Position numbers and translations under genes: made by a program. The notes under the pieces were generated by a model that saw only the letters and a program-made list of their open reading frames with translations, was not told where the DNA came from and made no database searches. A DNA stretch of 64,000 nucleotides from Gracilaria vermiculophylla (taxonomy: Eukaryota > Rhodophyta > Florideophyceae > Gracilariales > Gracilariaceae). This document shows positions 20,181 to 31,599 of this stretch, piece by piece. Numbering within the stretch: the stretch's first letter is position 1; each line of letters opens with the position of its first letter. The stretch spans positions 356,148 through 420,147 of the forward strand of contig JAHNZQ020003148.1 in the NCBI GenBank assembly GCA_019155205.2, in the 5' to 3' direction.

Positions 20181-21175
20181 CGGATTCAACTGTAGAAAAA
20201 AAGAATCAGGATGTAGTAGTTTTGCTCATTGCCTATCTGTGCGTCCTTCGATATGAGCTAACTTGAAGTGGTAACTTGCACTATGTTTTCGTGACAAGTT
20301 GTGATCGAGCATGTTAAAGATGTGCAGAAAATCATGGCAGACGAACTCATGCATTTCGTGGAGCTTGCCTCGGCTGGCCGTCGTCGAAAGCCCTCCGACA
20401 ACGTGCGGCGAAAAGTCGGAAACCGGCGACGCTGTCGTCCGACATGTGTGCCGGACCAGCGTGCAGCACTGGAATTTTGAATCGCGGGTTCAGTTTTGCA
20501 TTACTCTCTCGTCTGGGGAACACACGACAAAGTCTGTTTGACTTGTTTTCCTTTGCTTCTGGTTGTTGACGTGATGGCTGTGGACAGACGCTGCGAGGAT
20601 TGTGCACGGTTGTTAGGCTGCCATGCAAAGGCTATCGAAAATCGCTGTGGTCTACTGATGCCCTAGGTGGACAGACACGCAGTGCGACTGAGCTCGGGTG
20701 TAAGACTTGGAAGTTTTGGTAAACTGAGCCTGTTTGGTGCAAGAGTTTGAGGTCGTAAAGACCCATAGGTTTTGCAGCACATATGAAGATACGTGGCGCC
20801 GAGGACAAATGCCCCTTGAAATCGCAACTCCTGCCCGCACGACGGTTGTGCTCCTCGTAACGCTTATACACGTAGATCGTAACGTTTGCCTGCAGCAAAG
20901 CTGCTCAGAAGGGGCCCAAATCGAGAACTGTAGCCCTATTTGTGTACAGTAGAGAAGAGGTTGTGTTTCACGGCTACTCCTCTCGCCAAACCAGAGCCCT
21001 TGTCTATCCTGAAATAGACTACCCGCTCACCCCGCGATGCGAAGGAGATGCGACATTTCACTTTCACAAGCGCTGCAATAGCAGTATGTCAAATATGTTG
21101 CTGTCAAACTCGATCTGTAGTAAGGTAGCGCGCAACTGCGACACATTGAATCAAGCTGCAGATTGCAAAGCGCCT
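20181..21175. other. intergenic, between convergent genes
   Basis: Nearly 1 kb between the 3' ends of the TPR-J gene and EMG1. Only short overlapping frames; no gene or RNA recognised. Confidence 0.45.
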
Positions 21176-22321
21176 TTACATGATGCCGAAGAGATTCTCG
21201 TACGCATATGTGATTCTTCCACACACATTAGCAGCAGAGAGGGGGTACTCGCTTATGCATATATATTCGTCCGCCCAATCCTCTACAACTTTCCCATGAG
21301 CCATTGCACCAACAACGTACAAGACATTCACCTCCTCTCCGTGCTGCGCCACATTGAACTCCTCGTGCAATTCACGCTGCTTTGCTGGCAGCACCATGGC
21401 CGCAACATTTAGCGCATGCTCTCGAATGTCGACAACATTCTCAGTGTTGTACGTGCAAACGATCTTTCGCGTTCCGACGGGGAGATGACTGGCGATGGGA
21501 TTACGAATTACCTTTAACAAGGGGGTAGAGCCTGTCGTGCCTCGCACCTTGAGCTTCTCCAACAGCTCAGCCATGAGCCCGGAGAATCGCTTCATGGTGC
21601 GCGGAATTCTTGTTTCCGGGTGCACGTCAATCAAGACGTTCTTAGCTGTGCGAATGTAAACTTTCAAACGACCTTCTTTGTTCAAGGGGCTATCCAGTAA
21701 CGTCAACAGACATTGATGAGTTATATCTGGACGCGCATCATTCGCGTTGCGACCTGTCTTGTGGAGCAGATGACGATGGTCGTCACAGTTCAACAGAACA
21801 AAGCCGCCTCCACGCCCGTTCTGCTTGACGGTTTCTAAATTGGCGTTTTCCAAAAGTACGGTTACTTTGATCTTTTTCGCATGGTCGACGGGTAGAGGGT
21901 GTGGCAGTTTCCCATGCATCGGCTCCGCACGGACGTTCTGCGCAGAGTCGGCTGTCGGGTGCGGATCGGGAGCTTCCAGTGTCCCTAAGTGGTCACTTTT
22001 GTCTCCACCGGCATCCCCGGTTTCCTCGCCCAGAGAACTGGTACCACTGCTCTTCGTCGCAGAGTGCAGCTGCGCAACCTCACCACCTCCATTCTGCTTC
22101 CCGATTTCGTCCGCTTTCTTTTCCGACGCGCGCACATTTGGGTTCTGACCAAATGACTCTGCGTCATCAGTTTGTCGCGTGTCGTTGCCGGTCAAAACGT
22201 TCAGCAGACGCGGCTGAATGTGAGGCGACGGCATCTGCGGTCTCTTGCGCTTCGTGGAGCCGTTCGGACTTGCGTTTTCCGCGCATCTTTTCGCTTTTCG
22301 ACCAGCCGTTAAGCTGCCCAT
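21176..22321 (-). CDS. EMG1: EMG1/NEP1, 18S rRNA pseudouridine N1-methyltransferase
   Basis: SPOUT methyltransferase that methylates a hypermodified pseudouridine of 18S rRNA and is needed for 40S assembly in the nucleolus. ATG at 22321 (381 residues); upstream in-frame codons have only TTG. Residues 1-150 are a long, basic-acidic, probably disordered leader beginning MGSLTAGRKAKR. The catalytic part starts at KIKVTVLLENANLETVK and continues with LLNCDDHRHLL, RPDITHQCLLTLLDSPLNK, VYIRTAKNVLIDVHPETRIP, the active-site-like PLLKVIRNPI, and the SAM-binding knot (VVGAMAHGKV...ICISEYPLSA), ending exactly as the family does (ENLFGIM). The leader is longer than in yeast or human. Confidence 0.95.
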   Translation of the reverse strand: MGSLTAGRKAKRCAENASPNGSTKRKRPQMPSPHIQPRLLNVLTGNDTRQTDDAESFGQNPNVRASEKKADEIGKQNGGGEVAQLHSATKSSGTSSLGEETGDAGGDKSDHLGTLEAPDPHPTADSAQNVRAEPMHGKLPHPLPVDHAKKIKVTVLLENANLETVKQNGRGGGFVLLNCDDHRHLLHKTGRNANDARPDITHQCLLTLLDSPLNKEGRLKVYIRTAKNVLIDVHPETRIPRTMKRFSGLMAELLEKLKVRGTTGSTPLLKVIRNPIASHLPVGTRKIVCTYNTENVVDIREHALNVAAMVLPAKQRELHEEFNVAQHGEEVNVLYVVGAMAHGKVVEDWADEYICISEYPLSAANVCGRITYAYENLFGIM

Positions 22322-24726
22322 TCTGCTGGCTTCGGCTCGCGGCAAGTGACGCGGGCGCCGCTGCTAAATGCCGCCATCATCGTTTTCGCGCGAGCCCGCC
22401 GGCCTGGCCCGCGCCGGACGTGGCCGACTGCGGCGCCGCCGCAGTTCCGCTGCGCAGAGCGCAGAGCACCAGTTGTTCCCCGTGTCATCCGTGGACACAG
22501 GACCGGCGCACAAGTGGGTTCAAGCCTTCGAGTAACCCATATCCGTGGGCCCGCAGAATAGTAGCCTCAAAGCAGCCGCAAGTACTCGCAGCGTCCGCCC
22601 CGGAATTGCCCTGGCCGGGGCAGCTTTGGACCTTCTTCAATGACGGACGACTCGTCATGAGCAACACCTGAATGCACACGTCTCGCACGCTTGTCGAGAT
22701 ATCTGCGGACGGGGTAAGCTACAAGAAAGCAAATCCAAGCCCACGTCTGCTTCTCCGCGCCCAACTATGCGCAAATATCCAACTTGATTCTCGGTTCTTC
22801 GCGTAGAGGCCAGAAAATGCGCATGGCCTCGTTGAGACCTGATGCATTCCACTATCGACACTGGAGCTTGGGCTTCTTTTTTAACCGATATTTCGTCGCT
22901 AATTGATATTCGTTGACAGTCCTGTGCAGAAGAGCACCTTTGAGTATGTAGCGATGGACGCGAATCAGAATCTTGCCCATGGGCTCAACCTGACCGCGTT
23001 GTTCTATTGCCCTTCTGGATTTGGGTGTGTTTGATTGGCACATACGCAGTCCCCGTTCTGACGACTGTGTGATACTGTACGTCTTGCAGCCTCTGCCAAA
23101 GTCTCGTGATAAACATAACAGTTTCTTCTGTTGGTGGTACATATGCCAAAATTGTACGATTCTCCTGAAAAAGCCTTAAGATTCATTGCATTTCCTTCTA
23201 GCAAGGCACTTTCGAAACGCTACTACATGCCTCTACAGAAAAAAAAAAGCATTTGGTAAAAAAAGATACCTGTGTAGCAGTGTTCTGAAAATCAACACCC
23301 TCATGTTGCAGGTCCTGTGTCTCTCGAATCGAATGCGATTAAGAAGCAGCTGGATCAAAACCGTTAAAATACTTCTTGCGTGCGAGTTTTTCTTCTCTCA
23401 CATCTCTTCTATTTCTAATTTTCGGAAACATAGCACAGGGACATTCTTGGATCAACTTGAGTTCGACCCCCCGAGATAAAGAATGAAACTTTCGGGGGCA
23501 GAAGGGGGACGTGCATTTGAACCATAGAGATGTTTATACGGTTCTGTGTAGGAATTTTGTACTGCTGTTTGCCTGGCTTTACAAATGTAACTATTTTGAA
23601 CGCAAGGAGTCTATCGGCATGATCCTTTTCTGTTCTGTGAGCGGGCAGGGCATATTTGTGCATGGAAGGGCGATATATTGAAAAGGGGAAGCAATCGATA
23701 TGCAGTGGCTTTCCTTCTCTGATTCGCGAACAAAGCTCAAAGAGAGCAGGTCCCTGGGATTCGGGGGTGCGATTGCATAGATGGGATTTCAATGTAATGC
23801 AACCCCAAAGAATGTAATCGGCGATTACGCTCTCATCATAAGATTGCGATCTGATGGAACGTTTCTACGCAAATCACCCATCAGATTGACAATTACAATG
23901 TTCTCATGCTTCACCCGTTATCATGTTAACAATAAACCTGACCGTTACGAGCAACATGAGCTTCTGGGATATTGGAACAGTCCAAGAAGCGTTGGTGGAT
24001 ATAAAGACAAGCGTATGGCAACAGAAAATTTTATTGAATGATGGATTTGCGCTGGCTTGGTAAGAATGATGGGGGATGCAAATTGCCTAAAACTGAATAA
24101 ATTGCAAGTTGACGGGAAAAACGAGGAACGAGGAGGCATCAATTACGAAATATCTTATAAATATGCAATCCCATCCCCGTCAGTTTGTCCCGGCTTTGCC
24201 GAGATTGTGCTGAAAAAACACAAGCGAATATGAACAGATTCTGAGAGATGTGCGAATTTCATTTCAGGTAGCCGGTCAAATAAATTTGTTACCATCCGAT
24301 GACAGTGCCATCAAAATGGCACCGGGTGCAATTAAAGCAGCTCAGGCGTACTTCAGCATACCATTTAGTCGAGGTTTGGTTGCGACAAAAAGGCCGACAA
24401 TAAATGGTTTCATAATACAAGGGTTGTAACTTACTACATTTAAAATATGACGCGTGTCTATGTTCTTGCAGATGAAATCGCAAGAGGTTGCGTGGTGCGA
24501 CTTCTTCACATGACATCAATCCAATCCAATCCGAAGATTGGATTCAGTATAATTTGCCGATGACATTGATATTGTCTCCATTGGCGTTACATGTTGAAAA
24601 TCAAAATGCAGCAAGCAACAAAGGTATAGAATATACAGCGCACAGTATCTACGAGACCCAATGAACGGGCGGCGTCCTATAGCCATCGCGTGTTACATGA
24701 TATCCGCAGCAATCGAGCATAATCGG
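22322..24726. other. intergenic
   Basis: 2.4 kb. The first 350 bases are G+C-rich and should be the EMG1 promoter. The remainder is A+T-rich with no credible gene. A small inverted repeat (CCCCCGA ... TCGGGGG, 23468-23498) is present but unremarkable. Confidence 0.45.
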
Positions 24727-25512
24727 CTACGATGATTGCTGAGCACGGCGCTCACGTTTCTTTTGTTTGTGTCTGAGACTTATTTTCGCAAATGAAAACG
24801 CAACGTGGATGTGGTCAATTCACTGAATAACAGAAAGTTATTTGAAACCAGAACTTACCGCTTCTTCATCCACCACCGACTCTGGTAATAGCACCATAAC
24901 AACCCTAGAATAAGTACGCAGTCTGAGATACATAAAAATGGGACAGGAATTACGGACTGGTCAGAAACTTTTTGCGGAATAGCTCGAGGAGTGAAGAATA
25001 GCAAGGCATGTATATAACGCACTGTATATGATATGGACGAAGGTGATGTGGAACTTCCTGAAATTGATGGTGTATTCCAGGCGACAAGAACCTCTCAAGA
25101 TATAGCCATCATCCTGGTCCTCGTCGTAGGGCTCACAAGTGACGGCAGTGTCTGGACCAAACTCAACTTGGTCACTCAGGTGGCCTTCGCAAGACCACTG
25201 AATGCTGGCGCCGTCCCAGCCTATGTTCTGGCATTGCACAGCGTGCGGATAGTACTCGGTGAACCACCACAAGCCAGAAGCGGAACCTCCAACGCACTGC
25301 AGCTGCTGCTCGCCGGCTCCGTATCTCGAGCGAGCTCTACCGTTCTCGGAGAAAATCAAGGCAGTGATGGATCGCAAGAGCACGCGGTCATTGGTGGAAC
25401 CGGACGAAGACGAATCAGTCCCGGCGCCCGTCACAGCCCTGGTACCGTTCGGGACTGCCTGGGAGGCGGCAAGAAGGGCGAGGAGTGAAACGGTAACCAA
25501 GCTCGATTTCAT
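24727..25512 (-). CDS. SARAF: SARAF/TMEM66-like regulator of store-operated Ca2+ entry
   Basis: SARAF is an ER membrane protein that limits store-operated Ca2+ entry through STIM in animals. Three exons: 25512-25023 (an in-frame ATG at 25530 is possible), 24922-24859 and 24772-24727, introns 100 and 86 nt, all phases consistent; 199 residues. A signal peptide (MKSSLVTVSLLALLAASQA) precedes the lumenal domain with the hallmark sequence VLLRSITAL, QLQCVGG, VQCQNIGWDG, WSCEGHL, VTCEPYDEDQDDGYILRGSC and LEYTI. The short spliced exon supplies the transmembrane helix (CVLILGLLWCYY) and the last exon a basic tail (HKQKKRERRAQQSS). The animal Gly/Pro-rich cytosolic region is missing. An alternative acceptor 36 nt earlier would add SVIPVPF; with the chosen donor it breaks the frame. 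Confidence 0.85.
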
Positions 25513-25530
25513 GGTGGAGCGCTGCAGCAT

Positions 25531-26071
25531 GGCGGTGCCGTCGGACGCGGGAGAGATGAGGGGCGACGGTCTACGGCGCGCGCCGAAATGCTGAGGTAAT
25601 GCTCTCGCGCCGCGGCGCTCTGAGGCCCGACAGAGACCGACGCGCAACAACCTTCAAGCCGTTGACGTCGGCACCAACCGTCGCAGCGACTTGCGAGCAG
25701 CGGCAGCAAACCGTGCGCGTCATAGCTGCTGTGCACACTGTTTTCGTTTTTCGTTTCTGGGTGCCACCCGGCGAGGCCGGTAACACGTGTTCTGCGTGTC
25801 CGCTACCGAGCGTTTCTCACGCGCTGGGGGCCTGTCTGCGGCTTTCCGCAGACGGATCAGTAATGACACGAATCGCGCGCCAGCTGCGCCAGCTCGCAAC
25901 TCGAAGCGCCGCCCCGTCTGCTTCCGCCAATGTTCGTGACTGTTCAGCCCCGCCGGCGCAAGCAGGCGTTTCTCTGAGTCTCGCCCCGACCCGCACAACG
26001 CCGCGCGCGTGCGCTCAGCCCCCCGTTCCAACCAGCGCTGCCACAGCCTCCAGCAGAGCGCCCCACCCAGA
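25531..26071. promoter_or_regulatory. divergent promoter region (SARAF / SPT5)
   Basis: 540 G+C-rich bases between two divergent starts. A plus-strand frame runs through it (25599-26105) but shows no domain and ends in the SPT5 intron; most likely non-coding. Confidence 0.45.
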
Positions 26072-29000
26072 ATGGCTCGAAAGCGCGAAGATGGTACGTC
26101 ATTAACCTCCCGCGCTCACCGTCCGTGACGCACGCCCGCTTTCCAGTTTCTGATTTCTGACAATCTGCGACGCTTCGCAACCGACCTGGCGTGCAAAGAT
26201 TATGACGACGCGGAAGATGACGAGCAGTACAGCGACTACGAAGACGAGCAGTCCCCAACAAGCGGGCCGAAGAAGAAAAAGAGAAAGAAGGCTCCCGGAC
26301 TTCTTGATCTTGAGGCCGAGGAAGACGACGCAGAGGATGAAGAGGAGGACGAAGACGTCCAAGGTCTAATTGCCGACGATGACGACCACGACGCCAATTT
26401 GGACAGAGACAGGGAGCAAATGCGTGCTCAGCGCTTCGAACGTCAGCGCGCCATGGAATCCGAGGACCCTGAGAACCTGGAACGCTACTTTGAAGAAAGA
26501 TACGCATACCACGACGAGGAACAGGGTGCCCCCGACACCTCTGGTGTCGACCAGCAGTCACTCCTTCCTACCATTCACGACCCTCGCATATTCATCGTCA
26601 AGTGCAAGAAAATTGGCCACGAGCGACGCGCCATTTTCTCTTTGCTGCAGAAGATGTTCAACTACCGCCGCAGAGGTGTGGACTTAGGCATCTTTTCTGC
26701 GATAGCTCCGCAACACCTCAAGGGGCGCGTCTACATCGAAGCACTCAGCTCTGTTCAGGTCGAAGCTGCCATCCAGGGATTAGACCTGTTTTCCACCTAT
26801 GATGGCATCAAGCCGTTACGCCTTGATGAGATGGTTGATGTCTTGCGAATAGGAAAGCGCACTGAAAAGCAATCCGTCGGGAATTGGGTAAGGCTAACTC
26901 GCGGAATGTACAAAGGTGACCTGGCCCAAGTCTGCGGTGTCAGGGATGGCTATGGCGAGGGGCAAGTTCTGGTTCGTCTAATTCCCCGCTTGGATTATAA
27001 AGGAGACAAGGATTATACAGAAGAACTTGACAAAGCAGATGGCGCAGATGATGTCGATGTTAGTGGGGCCCGTCGAAAAGGCCGTCCGCCTCAGAAGCTC
27101 TTCGATAAAAAAGAATTGTATCGACTCACGGGAAGCTCTGATATTTTCACGCAGCGAGATCGCAATACAGGGGCTGTGTACGAAGTGTGGAATGAAGAGC
27201 TGTTCAGGTATGGTTTGTTGCACAAGTGGATCTCGCCAAGAACACTTACTACTGGAGACGCTGTACAACCTCAAGTGGAAGAATTGGAGAAATGGATTAT
27301 GGCCGAAAAACAAATGAAGTCAGAAATCGAAGAAACCGCCGAAGACGGTGAGGGCGACGAAGCGGCTCAGGGTCTGAATCTCGACATTAGTTCCATTGCT
27401 GGTCGTCGAGGAACAAAGCTGTACAAAGGGGATACCGTCAAAGTAGTCACCGGTGAACAGAAAGGACTTTCAGGAAAGATCGAAGCTCTTCGAGAAGATG
27501 TCGTGCTGTTGCGCTGCGAAGATTTTCCGGAACCACTCAGCGTCAGTCGAACCGATGTCGTCAAGGTGTTTAACAGTGGAGAGCAAGTTCGGATTGCTTC
27601 AGGAAAACATGCAGGCTATTCGGGTACAATCGTAGCTGTTGATGGGGACTTCCTAACCGTATTTATAGACTCCACGAGGGAAAACATTCGTGTTGTAAGC
27701 GCACAAGTGGCTGATGCATCGGACATGAACATCGATTACAGTCAACAGCAGAGTGGTGTGGGCGGGGCTTCGTACCGACAGCAGTACGAACTGTTTGATC
27801 TTGTACAGATGGTAGATGACCCTACAGAGAAGTGTGTAGTTATTCAAGTGCGGAACGATGGAGTGAAGGTTCTCAATACGAGAAATAATGCCGCTGTTCA
27901 TCCTTTGAGCGCAATTAAGGGCAGGGTGCGAGATTTATCGGCGCGCGCTGTTGATTCTCGTGGATTCCCGATTGCTGCGAACGATTCCATCCATGTTGTT
28001 TCCGGAATTCATAAGGATAGACAAGGAATTGTTCAACACGTTGCGGGATCTTTTGTATACTTCAAAGCACGCGATGAACTCAAGCATTGTGGCCTTGTGG
28101 CTGTACCTGCGTCACAATGTACTGCATCAACAGCAGCGGCACGGCGTCTGTCTTCAGCTGGACAGCCTCTATCGGACGGCGGTTCATTCGGACCCAAAGG
28201 ATCCTTTTCTTCGTTTGGAGGGCGTGGTGGGTTCGGTGGATTTGGTCAATCCGGTGGCCGCAGAGGTTCTACTCGTGATGAGTTGAATAGAGCCGACGTG
28301 AAGGTAAAAAAAGGGCAGTACAAGGGTCACACTGGAAAAGTGGTGGAGGTATCAGATTCAACTGTCCGAGTTGAGTTGAACTCCAAGATGAAGACCATTA
28401 CTGTCCAACGGGCGTGGGTCAGGAGGTTAGATGAAGCACCTGGTACTACTCCGAATGTCAACGGCGGCATTGGTCGTGGGCGCGGGAGTTCCTCATTGCG
28501 ACCACCACTACCGAACAATTCGTTCGTTGGCTCTCGGACCCCACGTTATCCGCAAACGCCCAGAAGCGATAGCGCATATCCGAATCAGACCCCTCGTCTC
28601 GGCAGTTTTGGTAATGCCACTCCTCGATACGGATCAGCGACTCCGAGAGGAAACGCCACGCCAAGCAACAATTTCGGAGCTCAAACACCGGGAAGGGATA
28701 GGTTTGGAAGCCGTACACCGGCACACCCGGGGCCGTTTGGGTATGGTAACGCACCACAGACCCCGGCCAACGCGTACGATGCATATCCGAGGATGCCGAC
28801 TACGCCGGCGGGAGGTGCCCCTCCAAACAAACTTGGTTCAGACTACCCTGCTTTAGAACCAAAAACTCCTGGAGGACCGATTGAACCTCGCACTCCTGCC
28901 TTTCAAGCATACGATCCCAATACGCCAGCTCCAGGGTTAGAACCGGCAACACCCGCACCCGGTGCAGCAGAACCGCGTACACCTGCGCCTCAGTTCGAAC

Positions 29001-29479
29001 CTCGAACACCGGCCGCATTTGAACCCCGTACGCCAATGTTTCAGGAGCCCGCAACTCCTCACACCCCCGCCGTAGTACCGCAGACTCTCAATCCACAAGA
29101 AGCCACGAAACAAACTCTTGGATACAGGGTGTTAATAGATGTTGAGGTTCTTGTAGGGGACGAACAAAACAATCCGGGAGTTGTCGTTGACGCTTCTCCG
29201 GATGGAAGCGAAATATTCGTCAAAATGATCTCTGGCGAGAAGAGGGGTGAGACATTAAAGGTCACAGATATTACCCCGGTTCAACCGCGGTCTGACGCAG
29301 GAGGAGCGCAAGAACTAGTAAAGGTTCTGGATGGTGTGCACGTAGGAAAGATAGGACGCCTACTAGGAGTCCTATCCGATGAAAATGATAACGCCAAGGG
29401 GAAAATTAAGTTCGAGAATGGGCAAGATGTTGAGCTGCTGATGCAGCTTGTCGCGAAATGTTACGAGGAGGGCAAATAG
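26072..29479 (+). CDS. SPT5: SPT5, transcription elongation factor (DSIF large subunit)
   Basis: SPT5 with SPT4 clamps RNA polymerase II or I and links elongation to RNA processing. Chosen model: exon 1 26072-26093, intron 26094-26198 (donor GTACGT, acceptor GCAAAG), exon 2 26199-29479; 1,100 residues starting MARKREDDYDDAEDDEQYSD, the acidic start expected of SPT5. The pyrimidine-rich acceptor TTCCAG at 26146 would put a stop directly after exon 1, so it is not used with this ATG. Domains: acidic leader, NGN (IFIVKCKKIGHERRAIFSLL), several KOW motifs (GMYKGDLAQV, YKGDTVKVVTGEQKGLSG, GKHAGYSGTIV, VSGIHKDRQGIV, VKKGQYKGHTGKVVEV), then a C-terminal repeat region rich in TPR, RTP and ATP units (about 28520-29080), the usual target of CDK9-type kinases, and a last KOW. 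Confidence 0.93.
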
Positions 29480-29598
29480 GTTAACATTCTGACATGTGAT
29501 TAAAGTTTACACAGTCACACGCTGAACGCATTGGGTTTACCTTGAATTTTTCCAGCGATCGTAGAGGGCAGACTGATAAACTGCATGGTAGTCATAAT
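29480..29598. other. short 3'-3' spacer
   Basis: 120 bases separate the converging SPT5 and eIF4B-like genes, so their 3' UTRs probably overlap. Confidence 0.5.
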
Positions 29599-30834
29599 TC
29601 ACGCATCTGAGTCATTGAGTTCGAGGGCTGCAAAAGTATTCAACAGCACGGGTCTTTTCGTCTCATCTTCTTTCTTAGATGTGGGTTGCGAAGATTGTCG
29701 TGATATATTTGTTTCCTTCGAATTGGTCCACTTGCTTGCTGGTTCTTCAGATGCTTTTCCGCCACGGTCACGTCTCTCAACTTTGTCAAATTTCTCAGCA
29801 TCTCGGTCATTTCGGTTGACTCTATCTGCTCCAGCACTATTGCCTTTTCGTGGGGCCCCACTACCCTTTGCTTGGGGAAAACTTTCGTTTTCTTGTCTCC
29901 CTGGAGCTGGCACGACCGTCTGCGGTGCGCTTGGTTGGTTCGCATTCCGCTTATTTACTGGCATTGAGGGAGTGGGTTTTGTGCGAGGCATCAGTTGAAG
30001 CTTCTTTCTGCCAGCGGGTGGGGGACCTGTGGGAATGGTTAGATCTCTGGAGTGGGAACCTGCGCGAGAACGTCGATCTTCACGAGAGGTGTCACTCGGG
30101 CGTCGACTGAGCTGACTGTCAAAGCTAAGCCCGGGGCCGCGATCATTCCATGCAGAACCAGGTCGAGAGCTGCCGTTCGGAGGAGCCCTAGTTCCAAATG
30201 AGGCAAAAGCTGGGTTTTTGCCATGACTGCGCTCTCCACGATCTTTGTCTCGACCCCCGCGTTTTCCATCGGTGCCATCAACCTTTACATGCATTGCTCT
30301 TCCACCAAACAACTTTCCATCTGTGGCGAGAGCCCTGGGGACGTGATCGGTAGGTATAGTGACAAGGGCAGCCTTTATCTTGCCTGTATCGGAATGTCTC
30401 ATAATTCGAATCCCAAAGACATCGATGGTATTAACGTTAAAGAAATCGCCAATAGCTTGCTCGTGGGTCTCGTATGGAAGATTCGCGACGTAAAGATTGG
30501 TAGTCGGGACGTTAGAAGTTCGTCGTTCTAGCCTCTGGGGATCCGAATCAAACCTATCCGACTTGGAAGCGAACGAGGAAGGGAACGAATTCTGTCGGCG
30601 ATGATGGCCACGAGGTTGTTGTGGTTGTTGTGCGGCGGAGCGAACTTGCTGAGATTGGATAGGTTTGGTCCATGCATTTTGGCGGGGGGGCGGGCGCACA
30701 GCCGTGGGCGGAAGCTGAGACTTGTGCGGTGGGCCAGGATTCTGACGTTGCTGGGGGGGAATATCGATGTCCGGGATATCGGAAAGGTCGCCGAGTCCTT
30801 CCTCTTCGCCCTCTGACGCCCAGTCATCATCCAT
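29599..30834 (-). CDS. eIF4B-like RRM protein (translation initiation)
   Basis: eIF4B stimulates the eIF4A helicase during mRNA scanning. ATG at 30834 begins MDDDWASEGEEE; the frame runs upstream without another ATG. 411 residues. An acidic N-terminus is followed by a Pro/Gln-rich stretch. One RRM lies at about 111-187: RNP2-like TNLYVANLPYE, and an RNP1 position KIKAALVTI that is less canonical. The rest is a long Arg/Asp/Ser-rich region with RDRGERSHG-type repeats. The element GRKKLQLMPRTKPTP resembles the RPKLNLxPR motif that recurs in eIF4B proteins, and the acidic start plus single RRM plus RD-rich tail is the eIF4B plan. An unrelated RRM protein cannot be excluded. Confidence 0.7.
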   Translation of the reverse strand: MDDDWASEGEEEGLGDLSDIPDIDIPPQQRQNPGPPHKSQLPPTAVRPPPRQNAWTKPIQSQQVRSAAQQPQQPRGHHRRQNSFPSSFASKSDRFDSDPQRLERRTSNVPTTNLYVANLPYETHEQAIGDFFNVNTIDVFGIRIMRHSDTGKIKAALVTIPTDHVPRALATDGKLFGGRAMHVKVDGTDGKRGGRDKDRGERSHGKNPAFASFGTRAPPNGSSRPGSAWNDRGPGLSFDSQLSRRPSDTSREDRRSRAGSHSRDLTIPTGPPPAGRKKLQLMPRTKPTPSMPVNKRNANQPSAPQTVVPAPGRQENESFPQAKGSGAPRKGNSAGADRVNRNDRDAEKFDKVERRDRGGKASEEPASKWTNSKETNISRQSSQPTSKKEDETKRPVLLNTFAALELNDSDA

Positions 30835-31599
30835 GGTGAACGCACACAAGCAACAGCTCGAGCGACGCGGCAAAAGCGGAGCACGCACGAGAGCGTTTTT
30901 CGAAGTACGAGCTGAAGGATGGGAAAAGCGTGAGGACGGTGGCAGGATGCAACCACAAGGATACAGGCGTGCTTGGAGGCGGAAAGCGGATAAGCACGAA
31001 AGCACGCGACAGTGCACAGAGGAAGCAAATGGGAGTGCCTGGGGCGAAGAACGTGCGCGGCGGTGATGGGCGGGAAACTGTCGTCGGGAAGCGCAGAAAC
31101 ACCAACGCGGCCCCAGGCGCTTCGCGCGCTGACGGGTTTGTAGTTCGTAGAACACGCATCACACGATACACAGTGAATTAACTTGGCTAATACTGATTGG
31201 CGCCATAGAGAAATTGGACCCGCGCCCCATGGCCGCGCACGTTTTCAGCAGCGCAGAGGCGTTTCGGCCGCCGTTCGGTATCCGCCGCAATTGCGTTTGT
31301 GAGCGGTTACCAGACGCTGATGCAGATTGGGCGCACATGAAGATCAAGTGGTGTGATGGTTTTGCACATGATCCGTCTCTGGCGCAATCTGCAAATAATG
31401 CCGACGCCACTTCGGCACGGTGCTTTGGCTATATAGATGAGCTCCATGCATGAAGGCGATCGCCATGTGAATTCAGCTCCTCATAGTCTCGTTGGCCATC
31501 AAATTGCACGTACCGGTCGTTTTCTGACTGTTGCAGGATATACCTCGTCCGCATCGCCTTGCTTTTGCTGTTTTCAGCTCGTCACTGGTCTACGACAAC
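30835..31599. promoter_or_regulatory. divergent promoter region (eIF4B-like / SRPBCC)
   Basis: 765 bases between two divergent starts. GGCGGGAAA at 31069-31077 resembles an E2F half-site. Small frames present, none supported. Confidence 0.35.

Noticed and set aside
24961..25023. Unspliced C-terminus of SARAF
   Set aside because: Lacks the membrane helix; spliced exons with matching phases restore helix and tail.
25599..26105. Plus-strand frame before SPT5 with a presequence-like stretch
   Set aside because: Ends inside the SPT5 intron, no domain, and SPT5 is nuclear; a short acidic start from 26072 fits the family better.
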